Shown: positions 54,172 to 63,894, numbered from the stretch's first letter. The stretch: 64,000 bases of DNA from Marinagarivorans cellulosilyticus (GCF_021655555.1 NZ_AP023086.1:1178001-1242000); one strand, 5' to 3'. Made by a program: numbers and translations. The notes: generated by a model not told the origin, from the letters alone.

Positions 54172-54220
54172 TCGCCTTATTGGGTGAAGCGCGAACAACA
54201 ATAATAGTGAGGAGTTAAAC

Positions 54221-54964
54221 ATGAGTGATGCAAAGCGCGTAGCGTTAGTGACCGGTGCAAGCCGTGGGATTGGTGCGGCTATCGCGCAGAAACTGGGTGC
54301 AGATGGCTTTATTGTTATTGGTACAGCCACAAGCGCGAATGGGGCGAGTGCTATTAGCGAAAAATTGGCCGCCTCAGGTATTGAAGGCGAGGGTATGGTC
54401 TTAAATGTTGCCGATAGCGAGTCTGTAAATGCTGTAGTGGCCGATATCGCCAAGAAGTATTCGGCCGTTACTGTATTGGTCAATAATGCCGGCATTACGA
54501 AAGACAACTTATTGATGCGTATGAGCGATGAGGAGTGGTTTGATGTCATTGATACCAACCTAAACTCGATCTTCCGTTTAACAAAAGCCTGCTTGCGCGG
54601 GATGTTGAAGGCTAAGTGGGGCCGTGTTGTTAGCATTACGTCTATTGTTGGCTGCATGGGTAACGCAGGGCAAACAAATTACGCCGCAACTAAGGCGGGC
54701 GTTGCAGGCTTTGCACGCTCAATGGCGCAAGAAGTTGGGTCGCGCAATATCACTGTTAATGCTGTGGCGCCGGGTTTTATTGATACTGATATGACTAAGG
54801 CGCTACCAGAAGAGCAGCGCAAAAAACTAGAGTCATCCATTGCTTTGAACCGTCTAGGTCAGCCAGAAGAAATTGCTGGTGTCGTTGCCTTTTTATGCAG
54901 TGATGCAGCAGCCTATGTCACGGGCGAAACTGTTCAAGTAAACGGCGGAATGTACATGCAGTAA
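54221..54964 (+). CDS. fabG: 3-oxoacyl-ACP reductase
   Basis: This NADPH-dependent SDR of 247 residues reduces 3-oxoacyl-ACP. The cofactor motif TGASRGIGAA (about 11-20) is present, then NNAG and the catalytic Ser/Tyr/Lys in SITSIVG and NYAATKAG. The C-terminus is VQVNGGMYMQ. GAGGAG lies before the ATG. A 312-bp spacer follows before acpP. Confidence 0.97.
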   Translation: MSDAKRVALVTGASRGIGAAIAQKLGADGFIVIGTATSANGASAISEKLAASGIEGEGMVLNVADSESVNAVVADIAKKYSAVTVLVNNAGITKDNLLMRMSDEEWFDVIDTNLNSIFRLTKACLRGMLKAKWGRVVSITSIVGCMGNAGQTNYAATKAGVAGFARSMAQEVGSRNITVNAVAPGFIDTDMTKALPEEQRKKLESSIALNRLGQPEEIAGVVAFLCSDAAAYVTGETVQVNGGMYMQ

Positions 54965-55276
54965 CACATTTAGAGAAGGCTTTTGCTGTAAGTCTTCTGC
55001 TTTAACTTACTGTTTATAAAAGCAAATTTTACTTATAACTAATAAATTGTGTGCGGTGCATTACAACATTGAGAAAATCGCGCTAAAATGCGCGCCTCAG
55101 TTTACCCCGTCAGCGCCAAATGTGGGTTGTTTGTGTGATTGTTGGCGGTGTACAAGCACAAATTTTATGGGGTTGAGGCAGAGTCTAATCTGCATTAGCA
55201 CTGCAACAAATTTTGTAGTTATTTTTGTTATTAAATTTTGTACCATTTAAAGCGACTTTAGGAGTTACTAAATAAC
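54965..55276. other. fabG-acpP spacer with acpP leader
   Basis: This 312-bp region has no gene. It holds the candidate acpP promoter (55061-55089) and a U-rich stretch of leader before the strong ribosome site TTAGGAG. No fabG terminator is clear. Confidence 0.5.
55061..55089 (+). promoter_or_regulatory. Candidate acpP promoter
   Basis: TTACAA (55061-55066), a 17-base spacer, TAAAAT (55084-55089). It predicts a long untranslated leader of roughly 180 bases. Confidence 0.5.
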
Positions 55277-55513
55277 ATGAGCAGCATCGAAGAACGCGTA
55301 AAAAAAATCGTTGCCGAGCAATTAGGCGTTAAAGAAGACGAAGTTAAAACTGAAGCTTCTTTCGTTGAAGACCTTGGTGCCGACTCATTGGATACAGTTG
55401 AGCTAGTTATGGCTTTGGAAGAGGAATTCGAAACTGAAATCCCTGACGAAGAAGCTGAAAAAATCACTACTGTTCAGCTTGCTATCAACTACATCAACGA
55501 GAACTTGGCATAA
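55277..55513 (+). CDS. acpP: Acyl carrier protein
   Basis: This acidic protein of 78 residues carries acyl chains on a phosphopantetheine attached to Ser37 in GADSLDTVEL. Helix I is IEERVKKIVAEQLGVKEDEV and helix III EEAEKITTVQLAINYI. AGGAG lies upstream with good spacing. Own promoter and terminator suggest high expression apart from fabDG. Confidence 0.99.
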   Translation: MSSIEERVKKIVAEQLGVKEDEVKTEASFVEDLGADSLDTVELVMALEEEFETEIPDEEAEKITTVQLAINYINENLA

Positions 55514-55543
55514 GCCTAGCTCTTCGTAGTTTTAGCTCTTGCG

Positions 55544-55572
55544 AAAGCCGTCTATGCAAATAGCACGGCTTT
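55544..55572 (+). terminator. Likely acpP terminator
   Basis: AAAGCCGT/ACGGCTTT stem, 13-base loop, then TGTTGT; an imperfect U-run. Confidence 0.55.
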
Positions 55573-55688
55573 TGTTGTATAAGGGCTTTTCATTTTTACG
55601 TATACATCCTGCATTCTCAGGCCGCTCAAGTTAATTGACTGTGTGGGCAGAGTGCAAGATGGGTTTATAAAGGTTTTTGGGGGTTAAA

Positions 55689-56933
55689 GTGGACCGCAAG
55701 CGCGTTGTAATCACCGGGATGGGAATGGTAAGCCCAGTCGGACATACTGTGGCCGAATCTTGGGATTCTGTGGTAAATGGTCGAAGTGGCGTGAGCGCTA
55801 TCGAGCACTTCGATGCTAGCGCCTTTGCTACGCAGTTCAGTGCCTCTGTCAAAAACTTTGATTTGTCGCCTTACATGAATGAAAAAGAGGCGAGAAAAAA
55901 CGACCCGTTTATTCAGTTTGGTATGGCTGCCGGTATACAAGCCATCGAGGACTCCGGCCTGACTGTTGACAATGCAGATGCCGAACGCATCGGTTGTGTG
56001 ATTGGCTCTGGTATTGGCGGCTTGGGGTCTATTGAAGATACCTCCATTTTAATTAAAGAGCGCGGGCCGCGTCGTGTATCGCCGTTTTTTGTGCCTGGCT
56101 CAATCATTAATATGATCTCCGGCAACCTGTCGATCAAATATGGTTTTAAAGGGACAAACCTCGCCGTGACAACGGCATGCACCACTGGCACCCATGCGAT
56201 AGGGCTGGCCGCGCGAGAAATTATGTTTGGTTATGCTGATGCCGTGGTGTGTGGCGGTGCAGAAATGGCCACTACCCCAGTAGGTATTGGCGGCTTTGCT
56301 GCGGCGCGTGCTTTATCAAAACGCAACGATGATCCTCAAAAAGCCAGCCGCCCTTGGGATAAAGACCGCGACGGCTTTGTGCTGGGTGATGGTGCTGGGG
56401 TATTGGTGCTGGAAGAGTACGAACATGCTAAAGCGCGCGGTGCAAAAATATATGCCGAGCTATCTGGTTTTGGTACAAGCAGCGATGCCTTCCACATGAC
56501 TTCACCGCCTGAAGACGGCGCCGGTGCGGCAAAATCTATGATTAACGCATTGCGCGATGCGGGGATGGATTCCAGTGCAGTTAACTACATTAATGCGCAT
56601 GGAACATCGACACCTGCTGGCGATAAAGCCGAATGTGCTGCTGTTAAAAGTGTGTTTTCAGAGCACGCCAACAACATAGCGGTAAGTTCAACAAAATCTA
56701 TGACTGGCCACTTGTTGGGTGCTGCTGGTGCTATCGAAGCCATTTTTAGTGTTATGGCCATTGTTGATCAAGTTGCCCCGCCCACAATTAATTTAGATTC
56801 ACCCGATGAAGGGTGTGACCTCAATTTTGTTCCGCATACCGCCCAGAAAATGACCATTGATGTCGCGATGAGCAACTCTTTTGGTTTTGGTGGTACTAAT
56901 GGCACTTTGGTTTTTTCTAAGGTGAGTGAGTAA
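55689..56933 (+). CDS. fabF: 3-oxoacyl-ACP synthase II
   Basis: This 414-residue condensing enzyme extends palmitoleoyl-ACP. The active Cys is in TTACTTGTHAIGLA (about 160-173), and the His residues are in NAHGTSTPAGD and TKSMTGHLLGAAG. I prefer the GTG at 55689 (VDRKRVVITGMG) after GGGGG, which matches E. coli FabF length; a TTG at 55677 would add four residues. Confidence 0.97.
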   Translation: MDRKRVVITGMGMVSPVGHTVAESWDSVVNGRSGVSAIEHFDASAFATQFSASVKNFDLSPYMNEKEARKNDPFIQFGMAAGIQAIEDSGLTVDNADAERIGCVIGSGIGGLGSIEDTSILIKERGPRRVSPFFVPGSIINMISGNLSIKYGFKGTNLAVTTACTTGTHAIGLAAREIMFGYADAVVCGGAEMATTPVGIGGFAAARALSKRNDDPQKASRPWDKDRDGFVLGDGAGVLVLEEYEHAKARGAKIYAELSGFGTSSDAFHMTSPPEDGAGAAKSMINALRDAGMDSSAVNYINAHGTSTPAGDKAECAAVKSVFSEHANNIAVSSTKSMTGHLLGAAGAIEAIFSVMAIVDQVAPPTINLDSPDEGCDLNFVPHTAQKMTIDVAMSNSFGFGGTNGTLVFSKVSE

Positions 56934-56973
56934 TCATTGATCGAGGGATTTATGCTTGTGATAGTGATGCATA

Positions 56974-57849
56974 ATGACCGCTTCTAACGCAAAGTTAAAA
57001 AGTTATTGGCAGGTGAATGGCGAATTCGGTGCCAGCCTGCCAATGGCCGATCGAGGCTTGGCTTATGGTGACGGCCTTTTTGAAACTATGCGTTTTCAAA
57101 AAGGGCTTTGCGCGTTAGCTGATCAGCATTGGGCGCGCCTGCTAAAAGGCTGTGAACGCTTATCCATTACACTCGATAAAAATCGATTACTGGCAGACCT
57201 CCAATCGTTTTTAAATAATATTCAAAAACAAGAGCCAAACTTACATGGCATTGTTAAGCTTATTGTCACTCGAGGTGCGGGCGGCAAAGGTTATTTGCCC
57301 CCAGAAAACTCCAAAACAACGCTCATTTGGCAGTGGCTTCCTGCTGCGGCTCCATCCACAGAAGCGCAAAATGGTGTTTCTTTATGCGTTAGTGATGTGC
57401 GTTTAGCAAAGCAAAAGCTATTGGCTGGGCTCAAGCATTTAAATCGCTTGGAATACGTATTGGCAGCCGATCGGGCACCGGCCGGTCAATTACCTTTGCT
57501 GTTAGATGCGGATGAATATGTCATCGAAACACTGTCTCATAATGTTTTTTTAGTGCGTGAAGGCGAAGTCATTACGCCGCATTTAATGCATTGCGGTGTT
57601 GAGGGTGTGCTTAAACAATTTGCGCAGCAAAAAATTGTACCGTCGTTAAATATTAATATGCGCGAAGCTTGTGTTTCGCTTAATGAAATAATGGCGGCGG
57701 ACGAAGTTTTTATTGGCAATAGTGTGCGAGGCTTTTGGCCTGTAACACAGTTGGCTGCGAATAAAAAAATCGTGAACTGGTCAATTGGCAATATTTGTCG
57801 TCAATTTCAAAAATCACATCAACTGTATTTACAATCTGTTCATGGCTAA
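56974..57849 (+). CDS. pabC: Aminodeoxychorismate lyase
   Basis: This PLP enzyme (fold type IV, 291 residues) releases p-aminobenzoate from aminodeoxychorismate for folate. DRGLAYGDGLFETMR (about 27-41), the PLP lysine in GLKHLNRLEYVLA and TLSHNVFLVREGEV are typical. It lies between fabF and mltG as in other gammaproteobacteria and overlaps mltG by eight bases. Confidence 0.95.
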   Translation: MTASNAKLKSYWQVNGEFGASLPMADRGLAYGDGLFETMRFQKGLCALADQHWARLLKGCERLSITLDKNRLLADLQSFLNNIQKQEPNLHGIVKLIVTRGAGGKGYLPPENSKTTLIWQWLPAAAPSTEAQNGVSLCVSDVRLAKQKLLAGLKHLNRLEYVLAADRAPAGQLPLLLDADEYVIETLSHNVFLVREGEVITPHLMHCGVEGVLKQFAQQKIVPSLNINMREACVSLNEIMAADEVFIGNSVRGFWPVTQLAANKKIVNWSIGNICRQFQKSHQLYLQSVHG

Positions 57850-58927
57850 TTCTACCTTTACCCGAGTTACAGTTGCGATCGTTGCGTGGCTGCTGATTAT
57901 GTTTGGCCTTGCTGGCGTCTATTTGTGGCAATGGCTTCAAACGGAGCAGGCAGTTCCCGCATCAAACCGCATTTTAGTGGTGGAAAAAGGGCAGGGCGTT
58001 GGCAGCGTAGCCAATGCGCTTACTCAGCGCGACTTATTGCGGTGGCCCTTGGTTTGGCGGCTGTATGCTCGTTTTTTACAGCCAGAAACACTCAAGGCTG
58101 GGGAGTATGCGTTAGCGGCCTATGAATCGCCCATTACGCTGCTTACTCGGCTGCAAGGTGGTGAAGTCATTAGTTATAACGTCACTTTTGCTGAAGGTTT
58201 AACCTTAAAGCAATGGCTTGCTTTGCTAAAGGCCGAGCCAAAGCTTAAGCAGATTACGGGCGATATGACTGCCGCGCAAATTGCTGGTGAACTGGGGATT
58301 TCTGAATTAAACCCTGAAGGATGGTTTTTTCCTGATACTTATCGGTTTGAAAAAGGTGATAGCGATTTAGATGTTTTGCGCCGCGCTTACAATAAAATGC
58401 AAATAGAGTTGGCAAGTCAGTGGGCGCGTAGACAGCCATCGTTACCGTATGATTCCGCTTACGAAGCCTTAATTATGGCGTCTATTATTGAGCGAGAAAC
58501 GGGCGTCCCCTATGAGCGCCCTGATATCGCCGGTGTATTTGTTCGCCGCTTGCAAAAGAGGATGCGCTTGCAAACCGATCCTACAGTTATTTATGGAATG
58601 GGGGATGAATATGCGGGGCGTATTCGGCGCATACATTTAGAGACACCCACGCCTTACAATACGTATGTCATCAAAGGCTTGCCGCCGACACCTATTGCTA
58701 ACCCGGGCAGAGAAGCCATTGCAGCCGCTGTAAATCCTGCCGATGGGGCTGCGTTATATTTTGTTGCTAAAGGCGATGGCAGCCATCAGTTTTCAGCAAC
58801 GCTTGAGCAGCACAATAAAGCGGTTCGAAAATACCAGTTAAAGCGCAGAGCGGATTATTCCTCTACGGTTAAACCTGTTGCGCCAACGGCTGCATCCAGT
58901 TCCGTTTCGGCGAAGGGAGGTAAGTAA
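57842..58927 (+). CDS. mltG: Endolytic murein transglycosylase
   Basis: This YceG/MltG protein of 361 residues cuts nascent glycan strands. One transmembrane helix (about 10-32) is followed by a LysM-like part and the catalytic domain with the Glu in MASIIERETGVPYERPDI. RIHLETPTPYNTYVIKGLPP is the family block. ATG 57842 overlaps the pabC end. A Ser-Thr-rich tail follows the domain. Confidence 0.96.
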   Translation: MANSTFTRVTVAIVAWLLIMFGLAGVYLWQWLQTEQAVPASNRILVVEKGQGVGSVANALTQRDLLRWPLVWRLYARFLQPETLKAGEYALAAYESPITLLTRLQGGEVISYNVTFAEGLTLKQWLALLKAEPKLKQITGDMTAAQIAGELGISELNPEGWFFPDTYRFEKGDSDLDVLRRAYNKMQIELASQWARRQPSLPYDSAYEALIMASIIERETGVPYERPDIAGVFVRRLQKRMRLQTDPTVIYGMGDEYAGRIRRIHLETPTPYNTYVIKGLPPTPIANPGREAIAAAVNPADGAALYFVAKGDGSHQFSATLEQHNKAVRKYQLKRRADYSSTVKPVAPTAASSSVSAKGGK

Positions 58928-58928
58928 T

Positions 58929-59555
58929 ATGCAAGGACGATTTGTTACCGTAGAGGGTACCGAGGGCGTTGGGAAATCAACGAATATTGCTGTTATTAAA
59001 GAGTGGTTAAACGAACGCAGTATTCCATTTGTCGCAACGCGAGAGCCTGGCGGAACCCCGTTGGCTGAGTCGCTTCGCGAGTTGTTGCTAGCCAATAGGG
59101 ATGAATCAGTCGATGCGACTGCTGAATTATTGATGGTGTTCGCAGCCAGAGCGCAACACCTAAATACTTTAATTAAGCCGCATTTAGATGCTGGCACTTG
59201 GGTGTTGAGTGATCGTTTTACTGATGCAACTTATGCCTACCAAGGTTGTGGTCGGGGTTTGGATTTAGCATTAATTTCCCAATTAGAAGTGTTAGTGCAA
59301 AAAACACTTCGCCCTGATATTACCGTCTATTTGGATGTTGACGTTAAAGTTGGGCTGGCTCGGGCAGCCGCACGCGGCGAATTAGACCGCTTTGAAAAAG
59401 AAGATGTCGATTTTTTTGAGCGTGTGCGCAAAGGTTACTTAGCTCGCGTTTCGCAAGATCCAGAACGTTACTTAGTTGTCAATGCAGGGCAAGAATTGCC
59501 TGCAGTTAAACGCGATTTATTGGCGGCTTTGGACTGCGCATTTCCGCAAACTTAA
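58929..59555 (+). CDS. tmk: Thymidylate kinase
   Basis: This 208-residue kinase phosphorylates dTMP. The P-loop VEGTEGVGKST (about 8-18) has Thr in place of the usual Gly or Pro. TREPGGTPLAESLRELLL and DRFTDATYAYQGCGRGL are diagnostic. ATG 58929 follows GGGAGGT, one base after the mltG stop. The usual next genes holB-pilZ-tatD are absent; a convergent glycosyltransferase ends six bases away. Confidence 0.96.
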   Translation: MQGRFVTVEGTEGVGKSTNIAVIKEWLNERSIPFVATREPGGTPLAESLRELLLANRDESVDATAELLMVFAARAQHLNTLIKPHLDAGTWVLSDRFTDATYAYQGCGRGLDLALISQLEVLVQKTLRPDITVYLDVDVKVGLARAAARGELDRFEKEDVDFFERVRKGYLARVSQDPERYLVVNAGQELPAVKRDLLAALDCAFPQT

Positions 59556-59561
59556 TTGTGA

Positions 59562-60824
59562 CTATAAAGTGTTGCTGAAAAGCGCGTTAAAAGATTTATT
59601 TTTTTGTAATTCGGCTAGCCCCATTTTGGGGTAGTTGTTGTGCGTTAGTGCATGAATAAACTTGAGGGTTTTAAAGCCGTCAAACCAGTCCATTATCATG
59701 CGCTCTGTTTGAGCGCTATTCTTCGATTGCTTCCCGATATGTTCGAGTAATGCCTGTACTTTAATGTCACTTAAAGCTTGCTGCGTAGCATGGCTTAGGG
59801 AGGCCAGCGGGGAGTTACTAACGTCGGTGATGTGTGAATGCAATTTAGGGGAAAACTCTAGCCATTCTTTGAGGTGCTTAAATACCCAAGGGTTGAAGTC
59901 AGTAAGCTTATTATTCTTCAATAATGCGCAAACAGCAGGCCCTGTGCCAAAGGGTACGCGCAGCGAAGCTCTTGGTTTGAGCTGGATCGTTTGCGGCATG
60001 GTAAAGATGGGCGCTAATTTGGCTAGTTTATTTAAAAGGTAAAAATCTTCTCCGCCTGCACGTTTTGGAAAGCCCCTTACCAAGCAGTAATAATTGGGTT
60101 GAATTGCAATTGCGCTACCAAGCGTTGTAAAAGCGTAAGGCGAACCCGCATAGGTTAAGCCCTTGCAGTAATAGCGTATGCTGCTTTCGTAAAGTAGGCT
60201 GGCGGCTTCGGTGGTTTTTTGGTGTTGGCTTTTATGTACTTTAGCAAAACTGTGTGTAAAGCCATAATTTAGTGCGCTGTAATGCTTGTTTATTGAAGGC
60301 GCGCTGAAGTAGTCGTTTGGAAGGGTTGCGTCTGCATCGGTGCAATGTAGCCAGTTTTCACTGAGATACCCTTTTGCGATTAAGTCGACAGCAATGTCGC
60401 ATCCCAATTTGCGCGCGTAACCAACACCCTGTTTGCTGGAAATGCCTTCACTAAATTGGTCAACACACAAAAAATCACACTGTTTACTACTGCGTGTCGT
60501 TAGGGAATAAATACCCTTTTTATGGCTTGCGCCTTGTAAGGAGGAATGACAAAAGTCCCACAAACGCTGATTTAAGCGCGTGCTACTGCGATGTCGCTCT
60601 TTAGGCTGGTTAATTACAACAATAACAAGCAGCTTTTTGCAGCTATCAAATATTTGTGTTGTTAGGCGGCGAACAAATGCTGTGCTTTCGTTGTAAGAGG
60701 GTATAACTAAAACGTGAGTATACGCTGTTGGTGCGCCGGCAAAACATTCGCTGCGCTGCGCTGCGGTTTGGTGAATTAAAGGCTCGGCATATTGGTCGAG
60801 ATATTTTTTGGCCGCAGGCAGCAT
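59562..60824 (-). CDS. Family-2-like glycosyltransferase
   Basis: This 420-residue protein has a GT-A-type start HVLVIPSYNES (about 36-47), a metal motif TDADATLPNDYF (about 161-172) and GGEDFYLLNKLAKL (about 257-270), where GGED resembles the catalytic ED. No transmembrane helix is seen. The substrate is unknown. It follows the SDR gene by 23 bases and is probably in its operon. Codon use seems more relaxed, with many Ser, Lys, Asn and Gln, and it breaks the tmk-holB order. Confidence 0.75.
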   Translation of the reverse strand: MLPAAKKYLDQYAEPLIHQTAAQRSECFAGAPTAYTHVLVIPSYNESTAFVRRLTTQIFDSCKKLLVIVVINQPKERHRSSTRLNQRLWDFCHSSLQGASHKKGIYSLTTRSSKQCDFLCVDQFSEGISSKQGVGYARKLGCDIAVDLIAKGYLSENWLHCTDADATLPNDYFSAPSINKHYSALNYGFTHSFAKVHKSQHQKTTEAASLLYESSIRYYCKGLTYAGSPYAFTTLGSAIAIQPNYYCLVRGFPKRAGGEDFYLLNKLAKLAPIFTMPQTIQLKPRASLRVPFGTGPAVCALLKNNKLTDFNPWVFKHLKEWLEFSPKLHSHITDVSNSPLASLSHATQQALSDIKVQALLEHIGKQSKNSAQTERMIMDWFDGFKTLKFIHALTHNNYPKMGLAELQKNKSFNALFSNTL

Positions 60825-60847
60825 AATTGAGTACTGTTGTTAATGAA

Positions 60848-61507
60848 TTACCAGGGTAAAACTTCGCCATTGGAGTGCCAGAAGGTGCCTGTATTTTCTG
60901 GTTTTAGGTTTTCAATTCTTGCCGCTAGACGTTGCGCTGCTGTTTCTGCCGATATGTCACCTGCATGCCCAACCATATCGGTTTGTACAAACCCAGGGTG
61001 CAATATAGCAACGCTGATGCCTTGCGGTGCAAGATCGATCGCTAGCGACTTTGCTCCAGCATTTAATGCAGCTTTAGACATTCGGTAGCCGTAGTAACCG
61101 CCAGAACCATTATCAGCAATAGAGCCCATTCGGCTTGTAATCACAGCGACTTTGCTGCCGCTGTGTAATTGCGGAAGTAGCATGCGGGTGACGTTAATTG
61201 GCGCTAATGCATTAACCTGGAATTGTTGCTCGATAGTGTTTGAATTGAATTCGTGCAATGTTTCGCTGTGCAATATGCCGGCATTATTAATGAGGATGTC
61301 GATGCTCTGGTCTTGAAGTTGGTGGGTTAAATCGGTAAGGGTCGCCTCGTTGCTCATATCGATGTTGCTAATGATATGTGCTTGGGTTGCTTCAAGGGCG
61401 CTTGAATTTTGGCGGCACACGGCGGTGACTTTATGGCCTTGTGCTAGGTAGTACTGCGTGAGTGCTAATCCAATTCCACGGTTTGCGCCGGTAATCACGA
61501 TATGCAT
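60848..61507 (-). CDS. Short-chain dehydrogenase (SDR)
   Basis: This 219-residue SDR has the cofactor motif TGANRGIG (about 6-13), NNAGIL (about 88-93) and the catalytic YGYRMSKAALNAG (about 138-150). The last part, HPGFVQTDMVGHAGDISAE, fits CsgA-like/uncharacterised oxidoreductases. It precedes the glycosyltransferase, and accA lies upstream with a terminator between. Confidence 0.85.
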   Translation of the reverse strand: MHIVITGANRGIGLALTQYYLAQGHKVTAVCRQNSSALEATQAHIISNIDMSNEATLTDLTHQLQDQSIDILINNAGILHSETLHEFNSNTIEQQFQVNALAPINVTRMLLPQLHSGSKVAVITSRMGSIADNGSGGYYGYRMSKAALNAGAKSLAIDLAPQGISVAILHPGFVQTDMVGHAGDISAETAAQRLAARIENLKPENTGTFWHSNGEVLPW

Positions 61508-61530
61508 GTGTTAGTCCTCATTCTTCGCTT

Positions 61531-61554
61531 ATAAAAAACGCCCCGAAGGGCGTT
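61531..61554 (-). terminator. accA terminator with UUCG loop
   Basis: AACGCCC/GGGCGTT stem; on the minus strand the loop is TTCG and T6 follows. It lies seven bases past the accA stop. Confidence 0.9.
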
Positions 61555-61560
61555 AGATGT

Positions 61561-62511
61561 TTATTCGTTGCCGTAACTCATTAGGCGTTCGTAGCGTTTT
61601 GCTAGAAGCTCGTCTGGGTCTGTTGCGCAAAGTTCATCGAGTTGTGCGCTTAAGCGTTCCTTTAGGGCATTGGCCATTTCATCGGGGTTGCGGTGCGCGC
61701 CGCCGAGTGGCTCTAAAATGGTTTCGTCGATAATGCCAAGTTCTTCAAGTTTACTTGAGGTTACACCCATAGCTTCTGCAGCAAGTGGTGCTTTTTCTAC
61801 GGTTTTCCAAATGATATTGGCGCAGCCTTCGGGGGAGATAACAAAGTAAGTTGCGTATTGCAGCATATTGAGGTGGTCGCCCACGCCAATGGCCAATGCG
61901 CCGCCAGATGATCCTTCTCCGATAACCGTGCAAATGATTGGGGTGCGCAAGCGGCTCATAACGGCGAGGTTTTGCGCAATGGCTTCACTAATACCGCGTT
62001 CTTCGCTATCAATGCCGGGGTAGGCTCCTGGTGTGTCAATAAGGGTGATAATTGGAAGCTTAAAACGTTCGGCCATTTCCATTAAACGCAAAGCCTTGCG
62101 GTAACCTTCGGGGCGGGGCATGCCGAAATTTCGCGATACTTTTTCTTGTACGCTACGGCCTTTTTCTTCGCCAATAATCATTACGCTGCGACCGTTAATA
62201 CGACCAATGCCACCGATAATAGCGGCGTCATCACCAAAGTGACGATCGCCATGCAATTCGTCCCAATCGTCAACCATACGCGATATGTAATCGCTGGTGT
62301 AAGGGCGTTGCGGATGACGGGCTACTTGCACCGTTTGCCACGGGGTTAAATTGTTGTAAATGCTTTCGGTTTCTTTTTTGAGCTTTTGTCGCAAGCTGTC
62401 AATTTCATCCGATATGTCGATATCTTGATCTGTGCTGGCGAGCTTCAGCTCAGCAATTTGGCCTTCAAATTTGGCGATATCTTGTTCAAAGCTTAGGTAA
62501 TTTAAATTCAT
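61561..62511 (-). CDS. accA: Acetyl-CoA carboxylase carboxyltransferase alpha subunit
   Basis: This 316-residue subunit transfers carboxyl from biotin to acetyl-CoA together with AccD. The N-terminal FEQDIAKFEGQIAELKL coiled part leads to HPQRPYTSDYI, GRINGRSVMIIGEEKGR and IGEGSSGGALAIGVGD, then PEGCANIIWK. The length is usual. It is divergent from the thiolase gene. Confidence 0.98.
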   Translation of the reverse strand: MNLNYLSFEQDIAKFEGQIAELKLASTDQDIDISDEIDSLRQKLKKETESIYNNLTPWQTVQVARHPQRPYTSDYISRMVDDWDELHGDRHFGDDAAIIGGIGRINGRSVMIIGEEKGRSVQEKVSRNFGMPRPEGYRKALRLMEMAERFKLPIITLIDTPGAYPGIDSEERGISEAIAQNLAVMSRLRTPIICTVIGEGSSGGALAIGVGDHLNMLQYATYFVISPEGCANIIWKTVEKAPLAAEAMGVTSSKLEELGIIDETILEPLGGAHRNPDEMANALKERLSAQLDELCATDPDELLAKRYERLMSYGNE

Positions 62512-62706
62512 GATGCCGGTCTACCGCGTTTACGTTTGTTGCGGCGCACGCACTAACAAGGGGTAAGCCATTGTATTCACGTAAGCCAAAAAATGGGCGC
62601 AAGTGTACCATCAAGTAAGCAAACGCTAAACCGTTAGACTTTACTGTTAGAGTGTGAAATAAAAAAACAAACTCGTTAAGCTGAGAACTCAATAAGGAGG
62701 GGCAAT

Positions 62707-63894
62707 ATGACGGCTCTTTTAGATAATGTAGTGATTGTAGGCATGGCGAGAACCCCTATGGGCGCTATGCAAGGGGCTTTAAGTACTTGCACTGCAGCGG
62801 ATTTAGGCGCGGCGGCTATCACTGGCGCGTTGCGAAATGGTGATTTGGCGTCTGATCAAATAGAGGCGGCTATTATGGGCTGCGTCTTACCGGCCGGTGT
62901 GGGGCAGGCGCCTGCTAGGCAGGCTGTGCTCAAAGCCGGTTTGCCTGCCAGTGTTTGTGCTACCACGGTGAATAAGGTTTGCGGTTCTGGGATGAAGGCC
63001 GTTATGCAAGGCGTAGATGCTATCCGAGCGGGTAGCGCGAAGTTACTGATTGCTGGTGGCATGGAGAGTATGAGCAATGCGCCGCACATGCTGGCAAAGG
63101 CTAGAAGTGGTTATCGCTTAGGGCATGGTGAACTGCTGGATCACATGTTTACCGATGGCTTGCAAGACGCTTATAGCGGGCAGCTAATGGGCGTATTTGC
63201 GGAGGCTACAGCGGAAAAGTACGGTTTTTCACGCGAAGCGCAAGATGCCTTTGCTTTAGAGTCGCTGCGGCGCGCGCGGCAAGCGGTAGATGACAATCAT
63301 TTCAAATCAGAAATAACGCCAATAACGCTTGAAGGGCGTAAGGGGGTAGTGACTGTTGAGCGTGATGAGTCAATCGAAATAGCCAAGCCCGAAAAAATAC
63401 CCACTTTAAAGCCGGCCTTTAAAACTGGCGGCACGGTTACGGCGGCAAATGCCAGCTCAATTGCCGATGGCGCTGCAGCATTATTATTGATGCCTAAAAG
63501 CGAAGCGCTAGCGCGAGGCCTTGCCCCTTTAGCAGAAATAAAAGCCTGCGCAGAGCATGCACAAGCCCCCGAATGGTTTACAACGGCGCCTGTTGGGGCA
63601 ATTGAGCAGGTATTAGCGAAGAGCGGCTGGGATATCGCCGATGTTGATTTGTTTGAAATCAACGAAGCCTTTGCCGTGGTGACGATGGCTGCGATACATG
63701 ACTTAGCTTTGGATGCCAATAAGGTGAATATTCATGGCGGTGCGTGTGCGTTGGGGCACCCGCTAGGTGCCTCGGGTGCGAGACTTATTGTAACGCTGAT
63801 TGCGGCGCTACAATCGCAGCAAAAAAAGCGCGGTATAGCGAGTTTGTGTATTGGTGGTGGTGAGGCGACAGCCATTGCTTTAGAGTTGCTGTGA
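62707..63894 (+). CDS. Acetyl-CoA acetyltransferase (thiolase)
   Basis: This 395-residue thiolase joins or splits acyl-CoA. The nucleophile Cys is in NKVCGSGMKAVM (about 91-102), His in GGACALGHPLGASGARL and the second Cys in CIGGGEATA (about 383-391). AAGGAGGGG lies before the ATG. Whether it serves acetoacetyl-CoA synthesis or beta-oxidation cannot be told; no partner gene is adjacent. Its 3' end overlaps comM by 15 bases. Confidence 0.95.
   Translation: MTALLDNVVIVGMARTPMGAMQGALSTCTAADLGAAAITGALRNGDLASDQIEAAIMGCVLPAGVGQAPARQAVLKAGLPASVCATTVNKVCGSGMKAVMQGVDAIRAGSAKLLIAGGMESMSNAPHMLAKARSGYRLGHGELLDHMFTDGLQDAYSGQLMGVFAEATAEKYGFSREAQDAFALESLRRARQAVDDNHFKSEITPITLEGRKGVVTVERDESIEIAKPEKIPTLKPAFKTGGTVTAANASSIADGAAALLLMPKSEALARGLAPLAEIKACAEHAQAPEWFTTAPVGAIEQVLAKSGWDIADVDLFEINEAFAVVTMAAIHDLALDANKVNIHGGACALGHPLGASGARLIVTLIAALQSQQKKRGIASLCIGGGEATAIALELL

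Noticed and set aside
54160..54657. 165-residue open frame antisense to fabG
   Set aside because: Fully explained by fabG; no ribosome site and a shadow-like composition.
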